From Bifidobacterium bifidum ATCC 29521 = JCM 1255 = DSM 20456 (GTDB lineage Bacteria; Actinomycetota; Actinomycetes; Actinomycetales; Bifidobacteriaceae): a stretch of 64,000 nt of DNA. The position numbers and the translations under genes were made by a program. The DNA lies in NCBI RefSeq assembly GCF_001025135.1, contig NZ_AP012323.1, positions 1,488,001 to 1,552,000 of the forward strand, given 5' to 3'. How positions within the stretch are numbered: the stretch's first letter is position 1; each line of letters begins with the position of its first letter. Under the pieces are notes generated by a model. It searched no databases and was not told where the DNA came from. It saw nothing but the letters and a program-made list of their open reading frames with translations. This document shows positions 1-9,496 of this stretch, piece after piece.

Positions 1-1920
1 GGAGCCGGTGGCGCCCGCCACCAGCAGGTGCGGCATCTTGGTCAGGTCGGCGGTGACGAAATGGCCCTCCACGTCCTTGCCGACGCCGGCGAGCATGGGG
101 TTCGGGTCGTTCATCGCCTTGTCGGAGCGCAGCACGTCACCGAGGTGGACGATCTCGCGGTCATCGTTCGGGATTTCGATGCCGATCGCCGATTTTCCGG
201 GGATCGGCGAGAGGATGCGCACATCGGAGCTGGCCACCGCGTAGGCGATGTTGCGCTGCAGGTTCGTGACCTTCTCGACCTTGACGCCCGCGCCGAGCTC
301 GACCTCGTACTGGGTGACGGACGGGCCGCGCAGGAAGCCGACGACTTTCGCGTCGACGTTGAACTGCTGGAACGTGGAGGTCAACGCGCGGATCACGCGG
401 TCATTGGCCGGCGTGCGTACGGCATGAGGCTGGCCGTGCGACAGCATGTTCAGGTCGGGCAGTTGGTACGGGGCGTCCGGCGCCGCAAGCGCAGGGTCGT
501 CCACATTGGGATTCATGTTCTCGCCCGCACCGGCCGATGCGCCCGAGGAGGCATCCGGGGACATGGGGGAAATCGCACCGGCAGCGCCCGCGGCGGGCAT
601 CGCCGCCCACGGATCGGACGTACCGGCAACCGTCGATGAGACCAACCTCGCACTCCCGGCCGCCCCGTCGGGATCCGTCGCATACGCCGGTACGCCTGAG
701 GTACCGGAAGATGCGGCACCGGGGTGTGCGGCGGCCATGCCGGATGTCATCGTCGCGACGGCATCGGCGGCGTGGGCCGCCGCCACGCCCCCGGACATGG
801 CGCCGGACATGGCGCCGGCAGCTGCTCCGGCCATCGCGCCCATGGTGGAGGACACCGTGCGGGGCATGACATTGCCGCGTGCGTCCAGTGATGTCTCGGC
901 GGCCTGCCCATGCCGACTCGCCGCGTGGGAGAACGGGTCATCCCCCGCATACCGGTCAAGTGACGCGTCATCCGTCTTCTCCGCGGACTTGCGCCGGAAC
1001 AGACGGGAGAACCATCCGCCCTTCGCGCCCACGGAGTCCGACTCAGTTTCGTCCGTACCGTCATGGGCGGGGACGCCCTCGGCGAACGCCAGAGTCTCAT
1101 CGCCGTCACCCACACGCACCTCGTTGGGGAACTGATCCTGTTGCGCGGCCGAATCCGGCTCCTGCCGAGGATGCAGGGAACGCTGCGAGATCATGGCAGC
1201 GATGGTGCGGACGCGATCCGGCACCTGAGTGACGTGGGTGCGGGTGATCATCAGCAGCGAGAACAAGCCGACTACTACGAAGACGATGACGGCGAACACC
1301 TTCGACAATCCCCATGCCAAAGGCGAGCCCAGCACGAAACCAAGCAGTCCGCCGGCCCTTTGCAGCAGGCCGATGTCGAACGAACGCGCGTCGGCGGCCA
1401 CGACCACGTCGATGATCGAGCAGACGGACCACAACAGTATCGCCCAGCCGCTCACCACGCGGGGGTTGTCGGAATTCTTGCCGCTGTTGCGCATCAGACG
1501 GATGGCCACGATCACCAGCAGCACCGGCAACACGACGCTCATCACGCCCAGCACGCCGGCCGAGAACGCATGCAGCACCCGGCCGATGATCCCGTTCACG
1601 CGGAACCATTCGGAAGCGCAGAAGAATACGGCGAGCACGATCAGCAGGAAGCACAGGCCATCCCGGCGATACACGGGGTCGAATTCACCCACTCCGGCAA
1701 CCGACCGAACCAGTGAGCCGAAGCCGCGCGGAACCGCGAGAATGATCCGCTTCCACAGCGGCTCCTCGACCGGGGTGCGGGCATCGTCCCCCATGCCGCC
1801 ACGCCCGCCGGAAGCTCTCTTCCCGGTCTCGCCGCCGCGCGACGAAGCACGCTGCGTGCGGGTGCCACGCGGCGAGTCGTTGGAAGGACCATTGCCTGAT
1901 GAGGATGTTGTTCGTGCCAT
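1..1920 (-). CDS. ftsK: DNA translocase FtsK/SpoIIIE, cut by window edge
   Basis: Septal DNA pump that moves chromosome ends through the division site. The visible 640 codons start at an ATG ([11 protein letters not shown]) and hold a basic/polar start, about four hydrophobic membrane segments (roughly residues 45-200), a long Ala/Gly/Ser/Met-rich linker (about 280-450), then the conserved alpha/beta start with [17 protein letters not shown] and [17 protein letters not shown]. The last codons at the window edge read LLVAGATGS, the beginning of the Walker A loop, so the ATPase and the gamma DNA-reading domain lie outside. The family is clear from these blocks; nothing in the visible part looks broken. 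Confidence 0.93.
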   Translation of the reverse strand, partial: MARTTSSSGNGPSNDSPRGTRTQRASSRGGETGKRASGGRGGMGDDARTPVEEPLWKRIILAVPRGFGSLVRSVAGVGEFDPVYRRDGLCFLLIVLAVFFCASEWFRVNGIIGRVLHAFSAGVLGVMSVVLPVLLVIVAIRLMRNSGKNSDNPRVVSGWAILLWSVCSIIDVVVAADARSFDIGLLQRAGGLLGFVLGSPLAWGLSKVFAVIVFVVVGLFSLLMITRTHVTQVPDRVRTIAAMISQRSLHPRQEPDSAAQQDQFPNEVRVGDGDETLAFAEGVPAHDGTDETESDSVGAKGGWFSRLFRRKSAEKTDDASLDRYAGDDPFSHAASRHGQAAETSLDARGNVMPRTVSSTMGAMAGAAAGAMSGAMSGGVAAAHAADAVATMTSGMAAAHPGAASSGTSGVPAYATDPDGAAGSARLVSSTVAGTSDPWAAMPAAGAAGAISPMSPDASSGASAGAGENMNPNVDDPALAAPDAPYQLPDLNMLSHGQPHAVRTPANDRVIRALTSTFQQFNVDAKVVGFLRGPSVTQYEVELGAGVKVEKVTNLQRNIAYAVASSDVRILSPIPGKSAIGIEIPNDDREIVHLGDVLRSDKAMNDPNPMLAGVGKDVEGHFVTADLTKMPHLLVAGATGS

Positions 1921-1998
1921 AGCGTCTTCAGATTCTACCCATCACCCGTTATTTTCCCGATCAATTCGCGTCAAAACCCGCGCGAGGGGCATCGGCGC

Positions 1999-2802
1999 AT
2001 GTACCATCTAACTATGACTCCAGCAGAACGTGCGAGCGCAGTCGCATTTGCACTCAAAAACTGCGCATTGGAAGCGATGACGCCGGGCGATGCGACGATG
2101 CGCGCCGCGGCGGGATACGAGCGGGGCGACAACGACGTATCCGCTCTGATCGACACCGCGGACCGGGAGACCTCCGGGATCGTCAGCGGCAGGCTCGCCG
2201 ACGGGAGCCTTGACGATCATGCCACCGACCACGCCAGCAGCGTGTTCGCCCGAACGGTGCTGTTGGCTGAACGCCGTTGGAATCCGAGCGGCGACATTGC
2301 CGAGCTCATCGCCATCCACCGGGGACTGTTCGACGGCGTGTTCTCCGACGCCGGACAGCTGCGCACCTCGAACGTCACCCGCGAGGTCACCGACAAGCGG
2401 CATCAGGCCAAGAACCCCGAGGCGTTCTTTCCCGCGCAATTGATCGAGACCGGCGCCTTGAACATCTCGACCGAGCTTGCCGACAAACGCAACCTGGACA
2501 ACCTCGACCGGGGCGTGTTCGTCCGGGAGCTCGCCCACGTCTACGACGAACTGGGCTACCTGCACCCGTTCAAGGGAGGCAACGCCATGACGCTTCGCAT
2601 CTTCGCGTCCCGTCTCGCGCATGACGCCGGGTGGGATCTCGACTGGGGAGGCGTGACGCGCGAGTCATACAAGCAGGCGAAACACGCCGCATATCGAGGT
2701 GACATCAACGCCTTCAGCCAGATGTTCGCCGACATCGTGCGCCCCGCGAACCCCACGCGGGTCTTCCTGATCGCCGGCTGGGAGCAGGGGCCCGCCCACT
2801 GA
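1999..2802 (+). CDS. Fic-fold protein with degenerate active motif and possible fused VbhA-like antitoxin
   Basis: 267 residues. The core motif [12 protein letters not shown] (His at about residue 189) matches the Fic loop HPFx[DE]GNGRxxR, but the Mg-binding acidic residue is Gly and the Gly-Arg pair is Ala-Met; the catalytic His, Asn and final Arg remain. The following [10 protein letters not shown] is also typical of Fic proteins. The N-terminus (about 8-55: [20 protein letters not shown], then YERGDND) resembles VbhA-type antitoxins, whose inhibitory motif is [ST]xxxE[GN]; here it reads NCALEA, so it too is degenerate. Fic enzymes usually transfer AMP from ATP; activity here is doubtful. 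GAGGGG nine bases upstream supports this start. Convergent with miaA. Confidence 0.75.
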   Translation: MYHLTMTPAERASAVAFALKNCALEAMTPGDATMRAAAGYERGDNDVSALIDTADRETSGIVSGRLADGSLDDHATDHASSVFARTVLLAERRWNPSGDIAELIAIHRGLFDGVFSDAGQLRTSNVTREVTDKRHQAKNPEAFFPAQLIETGALNISTELADKRNLDNLDRGVFVRELAHVYDELGYLHPFKGGNAMTLRIFASRLAHDAGWDLDWGGVTRESYKQAKHAAYRGDINAFSQMFADIVRPANPTRVFLIAGWEQGPAH

Positions 2803-2867
2803 CCGAAGCCGCGGCGACTCTGTTGCCGGTCACCACGGGGTACCGGTCGCCACGGGCCGCTCTGCCA

Positions 2868-3982
2868 TTACTGCAGGTCGCCCAGATGATGTTGCGTATA
2901 CTCGTCCGCCTGCGCATCGATCGGGTCGTAATCGCCCGCGTCGGCATGGTCGATAACGGCCATCGCGTTATCCACCAGTCGCGGATTGAGCGCATGGAGC
3001 CAATGGATGCGCGGGTCACGCCCGAACCATCCCATCTGCTTGCGGGCGAGCCGTTTGGTCTTCTGCGCGATGTCTCGGAACGTGTCATCCAGATCGCACA
3101 GCCCGTCCAGGTAATCGATGACTTGCTGATACCCAGCGCCCGCCCGGCGGTCGCTCCCAGATGGGGGCGGATCCGCTCCACCTCTTCGATGAAACCACCC
3201 TCCAGCATCTGCTTGGTGCGGATGTCGATGCGCTGGTCCAGCTCCTCGCGGGGCAGGTCCAGCCCGATCTGCACTGAGGCGATGACGTACCGGTAGCGGG
3301 GCAGGCTGGCGGAATACGGACGCCCGGTCACTTCGATGACCTCCAACGCGCGGATGGTACGACGCGGGTTGTGGGGGTCCATGCGCGACGCGGCCTGAGG
3401 GTCCTTCGCCCGCAACTCGTCGAACAGCGCTCCGGCCCCCTCGCTGCGCTCACGTTCCTCCAGTCGCCTGCGCACATCAGGATCGGTGCCGGGGAACGAG
3501 ATGTCGTCGATGGCGGCCCGCGCATACAGGCCGGACCCGCCGACGAGAATGGGGCGGATTCCGCGTGATTGCAGGTCATGGATGGTGGCTCGCGCTACCT
3601 GCTGGAATCTGGCGACCGACATGGCCTCGTCCGGATCGATGATGTCGAGCAGATGATGCGGAACCGCCGCCTGCTCGTCCGCGGTCGGTTTGGCCGTGCC
3701 GATGTCCATGCCGCGGTACATCTGGTAGGCGTCCGCGTTCACTATCTCGGCCCGCTCCCCCCGTTCCGCCAGCGCCCGGGCGACGGCGATGCCGAGGCCG
3801 GTCTTGCCGGACGCGGTCGGCCCGACGATGCTGACGACCCTCGGCATCGCCACGGACGGGTTTGCTGACCGGCCTTCGGAGCCTGACGAGGCCGGGCCGG
3901 TCACGTTCGACGCCATGTCATTATTCGTCAATTTATTGGTCATGGTCACATCGTTCATGGTCTCGTTCATGGTCTCACTCAT
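2868..3982 (-). pseudogene. miaA: tRNA dimethylallyltransferase MiaA, frameshifted as read
   Basis: Adds a dimethylallyl group to A37 of tRNAs reading UNN codons, the substrate later used by MiaB, encoded just upstream. Walker A GPTASGKT lies at residues 54-61, followed by the [18 protein letters not shown] block. The family match runs to GATAGRALG, then continues in another frame as [10 protein letters not shown] and on to KQMGWFGRD and a stop at 2868. A single base is missing in or next to the CCC at 3132-3134 on the plus strand. Without correction the chain runs on in the wrong frame to 2714. The N-terminus has a Met/Asn/Thr-rich extension of about 45 residues; the true start is uncertain. 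Either a sequence error or a real lesion. Confidence 0.85.
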
Positions 3983-4018
3983 GATGTCGTCTCGCTTATA
4001 TCGCGGTGTCTGTCCCGC

Positions 4019-5479
4019 TCACCGGCGGACCGCATACGTCTGGCCGGCGTTGACATCCGGGTCGGCGATGAGATTGTGGCGACCGGCATGGGTGACGGTC
4101 GCGGTCACGAAATCACCGATCTGCGGCATCGGCTCGCCGTCCGGCACGCCGATATGCACCAGCACGCCGGTCCGTTCACGACCGGTGACGCGATGTGTCG
4201 CGGAATCCTTCTTGCCTTGGGCCCCGGTAATCATCACTTCGACGTCACGGCCCTCGAACTTGGCGAGCTCCTCTTCCGTGATCTGCTCCTGAAGCTTCAC
4301 CAGCCGGTCGAACCGTTCCTGCACGACCTCATGCGGGACCTGCTCCATTTCGGCCGCGGGGGTTCCGGGACGCGGCGAGTATTCGAATGTGAACGCCGAC
4401 TGGAACCTCGCCTGACGCACCACATCCATCGTCGCCTCGAAATCCTCGTCCGTCTCGCCAGGGAATCCGACGATGATATCGGTGCTGATCTGCGCGTCCG
4501 GCATCGCCTCGCGCACCTTGCGCAGGATATCTAGGAACTTGGCGGAACGGTAGGAGCGACGCATCGCACGCAGGATCTTGTCGGAGCCCGACTGCAACGG
4601 CATGTGCAGCTGGTGCATGACGTTCGGCGTCTCGGCCATCGCCGCGATCACGTCGTCGGTGAACGCCGCCGGATGAGGCGACGTGAAACGCACACGCTCC
4701 AATCCCTCGATGTCTCCGCAGGCCCGCAGCAGCTTGGAGAACGCATACCGGTCGCCGATGCCGTAACCGAACGAGTTGACGTTCTGGCCGAGCAGCGTGA
4801 CCTCCTTGGCGCCTTCATCCACGCATCGGCGAATCTCCGCAAGGATGTCGCCGGGACGGCGGTCATGCTCCTTGCCACGCGTGGTGGGCACGATGCAGAA
4901 CGTGCACGTGTTGTTGCAGCCGATCGAGATGGATACCCAGCTCGACACCTTCGAAGCGCGGGCGACCGGCAGCTGACTGGGGAAATAGTCCAGCTTGTCG
5001 GCCACTTCGACCTGGCAGGTCCCCGCCATGCGGGCCTGATCCAGCAGGCGCGGCAGCGAGCCGATGTTCTTCGTGCCGAACACCGCATCCACCCACGGCG
5101 CCTTCTGTGCGATCCTCTTGCGGTCAAGCTGGGCCATGCATCCGCCGATCGCGATCTGCATGTTCGGATGCGTGCGCTTGAGGTCCGCCCACAGGCCGAT
5201 GGTGCCGTACATGCGTTCCGCGGCGTTCTCCCGCACCGCGCACGTGTTCATGATGATCAGGTCGACGTCCTTGTCCGCCGCCTGTTCCTCGGTCGCCGGG
5301 ATGTATCCGTCATCTTCGAGCACACCGGCGATTCGCTCGGAATCATGCACGTTCATCTGGCATCCCAGCGTGTGCACGTAAAATACGCCCTTGCCGCGCC
5401 CCGTTGTGGCGCCAAGGGTCGGGTCCGTCAATGTGGAGGTGCGCTCCGACTCGGTCATCATGTCTTCGTTCATAGTCAA
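4019..5479 (-). CDS. miaB: tRNA-2-methylthio-N6-dimethylallyladenosine synthase MiaB
   Basis: Radical-SAM methylthiotransferase acting on the product of MiaA. Order seen: UPF0004 domain with three cluster cysteines (C40 in HTLGCQMN, C80 in [11 protein letters not shown]114 in IGGCMAQ), the radical SAM motif CNNTCTFC (C188, C192, C195), the substrate barrel, and a C-terminal TRAM-like domain ending near [14 protein letters not shown]. 486 residues is normal. A second ATG lies two codons downstream, so the start is not certain. miaA begins 36 bases after the stop on the same strand; the pair probably forms an operon. Confidence 0.95.
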   Translation of the reverse strand: MTMNEDMMTESERTSTLTDPTLGATTGRGKGVFYVHTLGCQMNVHDSERIAGVLEDDGYIPATEEQAADKDVDLIIMNTCAVRENAAERMYGTIGLWADLKRTHPNMQIAIGGCMAQLDRKRIAQKAPWVDAVFGTKNIGSLPRLLDQARMAGTCQVEVADKLDYFPSQLPVARASKVSSWVSISIGCNNTCTFCIVPTTRGKEHDRRPGDILAEIRRCVDEGAKEVTLLGQNVNSFGYGIGDRYAFSKLLRACGDIEGLERVRFTSPHPAAFTDDVIAAMAETPNVMHQLHMPLQSGSDKILRAMRRSYRSAKFLDILRKVREAMPDAQISTDIIVGFPGETDEDFEATMDVVRQARFQSAFTFEYSPRPGTPAAEMEQVPHEVVQERFDRLVKLQEQITEEELAKFEGRDVEVMITGAQGKKDSATHRVTGRERTGVLVHIGVPDGEPMPQIGDFVTATVTHAGRHNLIADPDVNAGQTYAVRR

Positions 5480-5562
5480 CCATCGTAACGATTGCCCAAG
5501 CCAGCACCAGCGTGCTGCGATTTTTCAGTTCCTCCGCAAGAGTTCGGCTATGATGGTGAACC

Positions 5563-6292
5563 GTGATACTTGACCGACAAAGCCGCATAAACACGAATGA
5601 CCTGAAAACCCGACTCGATGCCGTGGGCATGGACCGGGGGTCTTTTTCTCCGGAAGAACTCACCGAATTCGTGAATCTCATGCAAGTCTACGAAGGCGCG
5701 ATGTATGAGATAAGCACCAAACTGGAGATCCTTGATTCGGAGTTCCAGGTGCGGTTCTCGCATGATCCCATCCATCACATGGAACGCCGTCTCAAGTCGG
5801 TGAACTCGATCCTCGGCAAGCTCAAGCGCAAGACGCTGCCGGTGACCGTGTCGTCGATCAAGGACAACCTGTTCGATGTGGCAGGCATCCGCGTGATCTG
5901 CAACTACCGCGACGACGTGTACTCCGTGTCGAACTATCTGTCGGCGCAGAACGACATCTCCGTGCTGCGGGTCAAGGACTACATCAAGAACCCCAAACAG
6001 AACGGCTATCGGTCGCTGCACGTCATCTATGCGGTGCCCGTGTTTCCTCTCATCCGGCGCCCACTACACCCCGGTGGAGGTCCAGTTCCGCACCATCGCG
6101 ATGGATTACTGGGCGAGTCTGGAGCACGCCCTGCGCTACAAGACCGATCTGCCGGATGCAAAGCTCGCCGAGCACTCGCAGACGCTGCTTGATTGCGCGC
6201 GGAGCCTGCAGAACATCGAGACCCAGATGCAGAACATCCACCGCGACATCAACGGCGCGCCGCAGGTCGAGGAGACACCGAAAGCCGACTAA
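5563..6292 (+). pseudogene. Small alarmone synthetase (RelP/RelQ-like), frameshifted as read
   Basis: Single-domain (p)ppGpp synthetase without hydrolase or ACT domains. The first part (GTG start) carries HHMERRLKSVNSILGKLKRK, FDVAGIRVICNYRDD and NGYRSLHVIY; the second, in another frame, carries YTPVEVQFRTIAMDYWASLEH, typical of the RelQ/RelP group. The junction is at TTT 6043-6045: one T fewer restores a continuous chain of about 242 residues. The first frame otherwise stops at 6190. Because both halves are well conserved, an assembly error or a very recent lesion is likely. It diverges from miaB. Confidence 0.85.
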
Positions 6293-6412
6293 GCCGGTCG
6301 AATCGGCCCCCGTCACGCATCCTCCGCCCTCGCTGACGGGAACGGATCCGTCTGACGGCCGATCAGCGGGATTCTGTCTTTCTTGTTTTCCGGTCGCATT
6401 CCCCGATCGCGT

Positions 6413-7405
6413 TCACTGATCCCGTTTTCCGGTCTTGTTCACCGCCAATCGTCTGCGGCCGACACCGGGCATCTGCGCGAGCACGATACCCGCGAAGATC
6501 AGCGCACAGCCGAGGTATCCGCGTACCGTCATCGTCTCGCCCAACAGCAATGCGCCGCCGATGACCGAGAACACCGATTCCAGCGACATGATGAGCGATG
6601 CGCGGGTCGGCGGCACCCACTGTTGGCCTACAGCCTGCAACGTGTAGGCGACGCCGACTGACCCGATTCCCGCATACAGCACGGCGATCCACGCCTGCCC
6701 TGCCCCGTTCCAGTCCATGGAGCCTTCGATCAGCGTGCCGACCCAGCTGAGTGCCGCGGTCGTCACGAATTGGATGAATGACAGTGTCAGCGCGTCGACG
6801 CACGCTCCCAGCGTATCAATCGACAGGATATGAGCGGCGAACAGGACCGCGGTGAACAGCAGCAGGCAGTCGGCCAGCGTCAGGGAACCGAAGCCGTCCG
6901 TGATGCACAGCAGGTAGAATCCGGCCACGGCCACGCCCACCGCCATCCAAGTCATCATGCGCACTGCGCGGCGAAGGACGAGATACGCCAGCAACGGCAC
7001 CATGACGATGTAGAGCGCGGTGATGAATCCGGCGCGGCCGGCCGAACAGCCGAACATGATGCCGTACTGCTGCAGCGTGCTCGCCGCGAACAGAAACACA
7101 CCGCATATCATTCCGACGATGAGCGGGTTCGACAGTGCGCTGCCGGCGATCATGTCATGTTCGTCATCGCCGGCCTCACGGTTCCCCGCGCCAACCGTCT
7201 TCCCCGATTCCCGGCATCGTCGCAAACGCTTCCACAGCAGCAACGGGATCAGCGAGATCGCCCCCAAGGTGAACCGCGTGGCGTTGAAGAACAACGGCGA
7301 CATCGATGCCATGCCCTGCACCTGGGAGACGAACGCGAATCCCCAAATCAGCGAGGTCAATACAAGACATGCCATACCGGCCATTTCCTGCTGCTTCATG
7401 AGCAT
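6413..7405 (-). CDS. EamA/DMT-family transporter
   Basis: Integral membrane protein of 330 residues with about ten hydrophobic helices in two EamA-like halves (first from LTSLIWGFAFVSQVQGM, second ending in GYLGCALIFAGIVLAQ). The substrate cannot be told from sequence; the family includes metabolite and amino-acid exporters. A charged loop of about 30 residues (KRLRRCRESGKTV...) sits between early helices. The start is ATG at 7405; another ATG lies two codons further in. Confidence 0.85.
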   Translation of the reverse strand: MLMKQQEMAGMACLVLTSLIWGFAFVSQVQGMASMSPLFFNATRFTLGAISLIPLLLWKRLRRCRESGKTVGAGNREAGDDEHDMIAGSALSNPLIVGMICGVFLFAASTLQQYGIMFGCSAGRAGFITALYIVMVPLLAYLVLRRAVRMMTWMAVGVAVAGFYLLCITDGFGSLTLADCLLLFTAVLFAAHILSIDTLGACVDALTLSFIQFVTTAALSWVGTLIEGSMDWNGAGQAWIAVLYAGIGSVGVAYTLQAVGQQWVPPTRASLIMSLESVFSVIGGALLLGETMTVRGYLGCALIFAGIVLAQMPGVGRRRLAVNKTGKRDQ

Positions 7406-7486
7406 TCACGCTAGCGTATCACCGTGACCGGTCCCGAACGATGATGGAGTGGTCTCGCTGATTCGCGCGATGGGCATCTGAACGAT

Positions 7487-7520
7487 GATGGCCCATCCCG
7501 CAGCTGCGGGATGGGCCATC
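7487..7520. terminator. Perfect 17-bp inverted repeat between two minus-strand genes
   Basis: Arms GATGGCCCATCCCGCAG and its exact complement meet with no spacer. It lies downstream of the Bax-inhibitor-like gene and upstream of the EamA gene. There is no T-tract on either strand, so termination is inferred from position and stem strength only. Confidence 0.6.
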
Positions 7521-7585
7521 GCATCTGCCGTCGTGACAATATCCGTATTGGCGGAATCGGCTATGACGGTACCGTTCCAGTGATA

Positions 7586-8419
7586 TCAGTCTCGGCTGCC
7601 GAACAGTTGAAGGATGTACAGGAACATGTTCACGAAGTCGAGATACAGGTTCAGCGCGCAGATGATGGAGATCTTCTTGATCATCTCCGGCCCCTGAGCC
7701 TCATAGGCGCTGAACAGCGCACGGGTCTGCTGAGCGTCGTACAGGGTCATGCCGGCGAACAGTATCAGGCCGAAGGCGCAGATGATACGCATCCCGGTCG
7801 TGCTGCCCGGAACGAACATGAGCACGATCTGGGAGATGATCAGCACCACCAGGCCCACCATGAGGATGGGGCCGGCCTTGAGCATGTCGAATTTCGTGGT
7901 CAACGAGAACATGGTGAGCACGAAGAAGAACGCCGCGCACAGGACCAGGGCCACGCCGATGTCGGAGATGCTGTACACCAGGAAGATGGAGCTGAGAGTG
8001 AATCCCATCAGCGCCGCGTACACGTAGAACATGACACGGGCGGTCGATGCCTTGATCTTCATGATGCGGGCGCCCAGCGCCACGGCCAGCACAACCTGTA
8101 CGATCGCGAATCCGAAGAAGCCGATCAGGCCGGTTGACTCGATGAAGGAGACGTATGCGCCGGTCATCTGCGCGACGACCGCGACGACGGCCGTGATGAT
8201 AAGGCCGAGCGTCATCTCGCCGTATGCCCTGGTGACGGATGCCCGTTGGGCCGCCTGCACCTGCTCACGGCTGTAGATGGTCTGGGCGTTGATCGCCGCA
8301 GTGCCGTTGGGCGCGTATGAATACTGTGATTGTCCGTATTGCTGCTGCCCATATGCGGGCTGCTGCTGATTGCCGCCGTAATAGGGATCGCCGTTGCCTG
8401 GCTGCTGTCCAAATGTCAT
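7586..8419 (-). CDS. Bax inhibitor-1/YccA family membrane protein
   Basis: 277 residues. The N-terminus is a Gln/Tyr/Gly-rich soluble stretch (MTFGQQPGNGDPYYGG, then QQQ repeats), followed by seven hydrophobic helices starting near TRAYGEMTLGLIITAVVAVV and ending with LNLYLDFVNMFLYILQLFG. The LYDAQ and LNLYLDFVN signatures fit the BI-1/UPF0005 family, a channel-like group whose bacterial role is poorly defined. The start at 8419 is chosen because AAAGGAG lies six bases upstream; a longer reading frame to 8470 lacks such a site. Confidence 0.9.
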   Translation of the reverse strand: MTFGQQPGNGDPYYGGNQQQPAYGQQQYGQSQYSYAPNGTAAINAQTIYSREQVQAAQRASVTRAYGEMTLGLIITAVVAVVAQMTGAYVSFIESTGLIGFFGFAIVQVVLAVALGARIMKIKASTARVMFYVYAALMGFTLSSIFLVYSISDIGVALVLCAAFFFVLTMFSLTTKFDMLKAGPILMVGLVVLIISQIVLMFVPGSTTGMRIICAFGLILFAGMTLYDAQQTRALFSAYEAQGPEMIKKISIICALNLYLDFVNMFLYILQLFGSRD

Positions 8420-8458
8420 GCTGGCTCCTTTGTTTGCGTACGCTTCATCGTAACGGAG

Positions 8459-8489
8459 AAGGCTGAACAAATCATTAATGTTCAGCCTT
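8459..8489. terminator. Hairpin with 11-bp stem
   Basis: AAGGCTGAACA, a nine-base loop, then the exact complement. It begins 33 bases beyond the stop of the minus-strand gene at 8522 and lies upstream of the Bax-inhibitor gene. It may end the first transcript, or could serve as an operator for the second. Confidence 0.5.
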
Positions 8490-8521
8490 GAGCATCACAC
8501 CAGCAACGCCTGCCTATTCGT

Positions 8522-9340
8522 CTATTTCAGGTCGAACGTGTGCACGACCTTCCGGGAGTCATCGATGGAGAACAGGTCGGTCACGTCGACGGTGATGGTC
8601 GACTCGTCCTTCAACACGTATCCCAGGGTCACCTTTCCTGTCGCTCCGGGCTGGATCTCCGCCGTATATGAATTCATGTCATATCCGGTCGGCTGGTCAA
8701 GATAGACGGCGGTGTCCAGGGCCTGTCCGTTCTGGAACACCTGGGGATGCGCCAGCGCGGCGAAGGAGTTGTTCTTGCCTGAATTGTTCTTCCATTCGTA
8801 CGTGACCATAACCGTAGGCTTGTCTTCATAGTCGTTGCCCGATTTCGCCGCGGAGACGATCGTGACATGGAGGTTCTTGAGATCACCCTCCTGGTCCTGC
8901 TCCCCCGATGCCTTGGTCGTATCGGTGGAGTCATTGTTCGTCGGATCGTTGTTCGCGGAACCGTCGTTGGAGGAATCGTCGCCGCTCTTTTTCGCGTCGG
9001 ATGACTTGCTCTGTGACGTGCCGGAACCGTTAATGGCCTCATCAATGGCCTTGCTGGCTGCGGACTGCATGGCCAGAGTGATGACGATGGCGAGCACCGA
9101 CAGCACCGCCGCGACGATGGAAAGTATCTTGCCCGCCTTCTTGCCGCGGAACGTCCCCACCATGGCGATGATCGCCAGCACCACGCCGATGGCGCCTAGG
9201 ATGGCCGCTATATTGTTCACGATCGGGATAAAGCTGAGGACCAGCCCCAAAGCGCCAAAGACGACGCCTACGATACCGCAGATCGTGGTTCCTTTGGGGG
9301 TGCCCTGTGCGGACGTCTCCCCCTTGATACCGTGCGACAT
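8522..9340 (-). CDS. Membrane-anchored DUF5067-type extracellular protein
   Basis: 272 residues. Three hydrophobic segments in the first 95 residues (ICGIVGVVFGALGLVLSF, IAAILGAIGVVLAIIAMV, ILSIVAAVLSVLAIVITLAM) are followed by a low-complexity Ser/Asp/Asn/Thr linker (about 105-150) and a C-terminal beta domain of about 115 residues (from LKNLHVTIVSAAKSGNDYED to VVHTFDLK) that resembles DUF5067/DUF4352-like modules seen on bifidobacterial and lactobacillal surfaces. Function unknown. AAGGAGAATGCT precedes the ATG. Confidence 0.8.
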   Translation of the reverse strand: MSHGIKGETSAQGTPKGTTICGIVGVVFGALGLVLSFIPIVNNIAAILGAIGVVLAIIAMVGTFRGKKAGKILSIVAAVLSVLAIVITLAMQSAASKAIDEAINGSGTSQSKSSDAKKSGDDSSNDGSANNDPTNNDSTDTTKASGEQDQEGDLKNLHVTIVSAAKSGNDYEDKPTVMVTYEWKNNSGKNNSFAALAHPQVFQNGQALDTAVYLDQPTGYDMNSYTAEIQPGATGKVTLGYVLKDESTITVDVTDLFSIDDSRKVVHTFDLK

Positions 9341-9496
9341 AGCATTCTCCTTCTTGATCTCGGTGAGTTATGCACCATCCACGCTATCGGAGTTCGCACG
9401 TTTGCATCAGTGGACGAACGTTCATTTCCGATTGCCCTTTCGGGCAGATAAGAATGAACCCGCGTTCGATGGCGCGGAAAGACCTGACCCCGTAGA

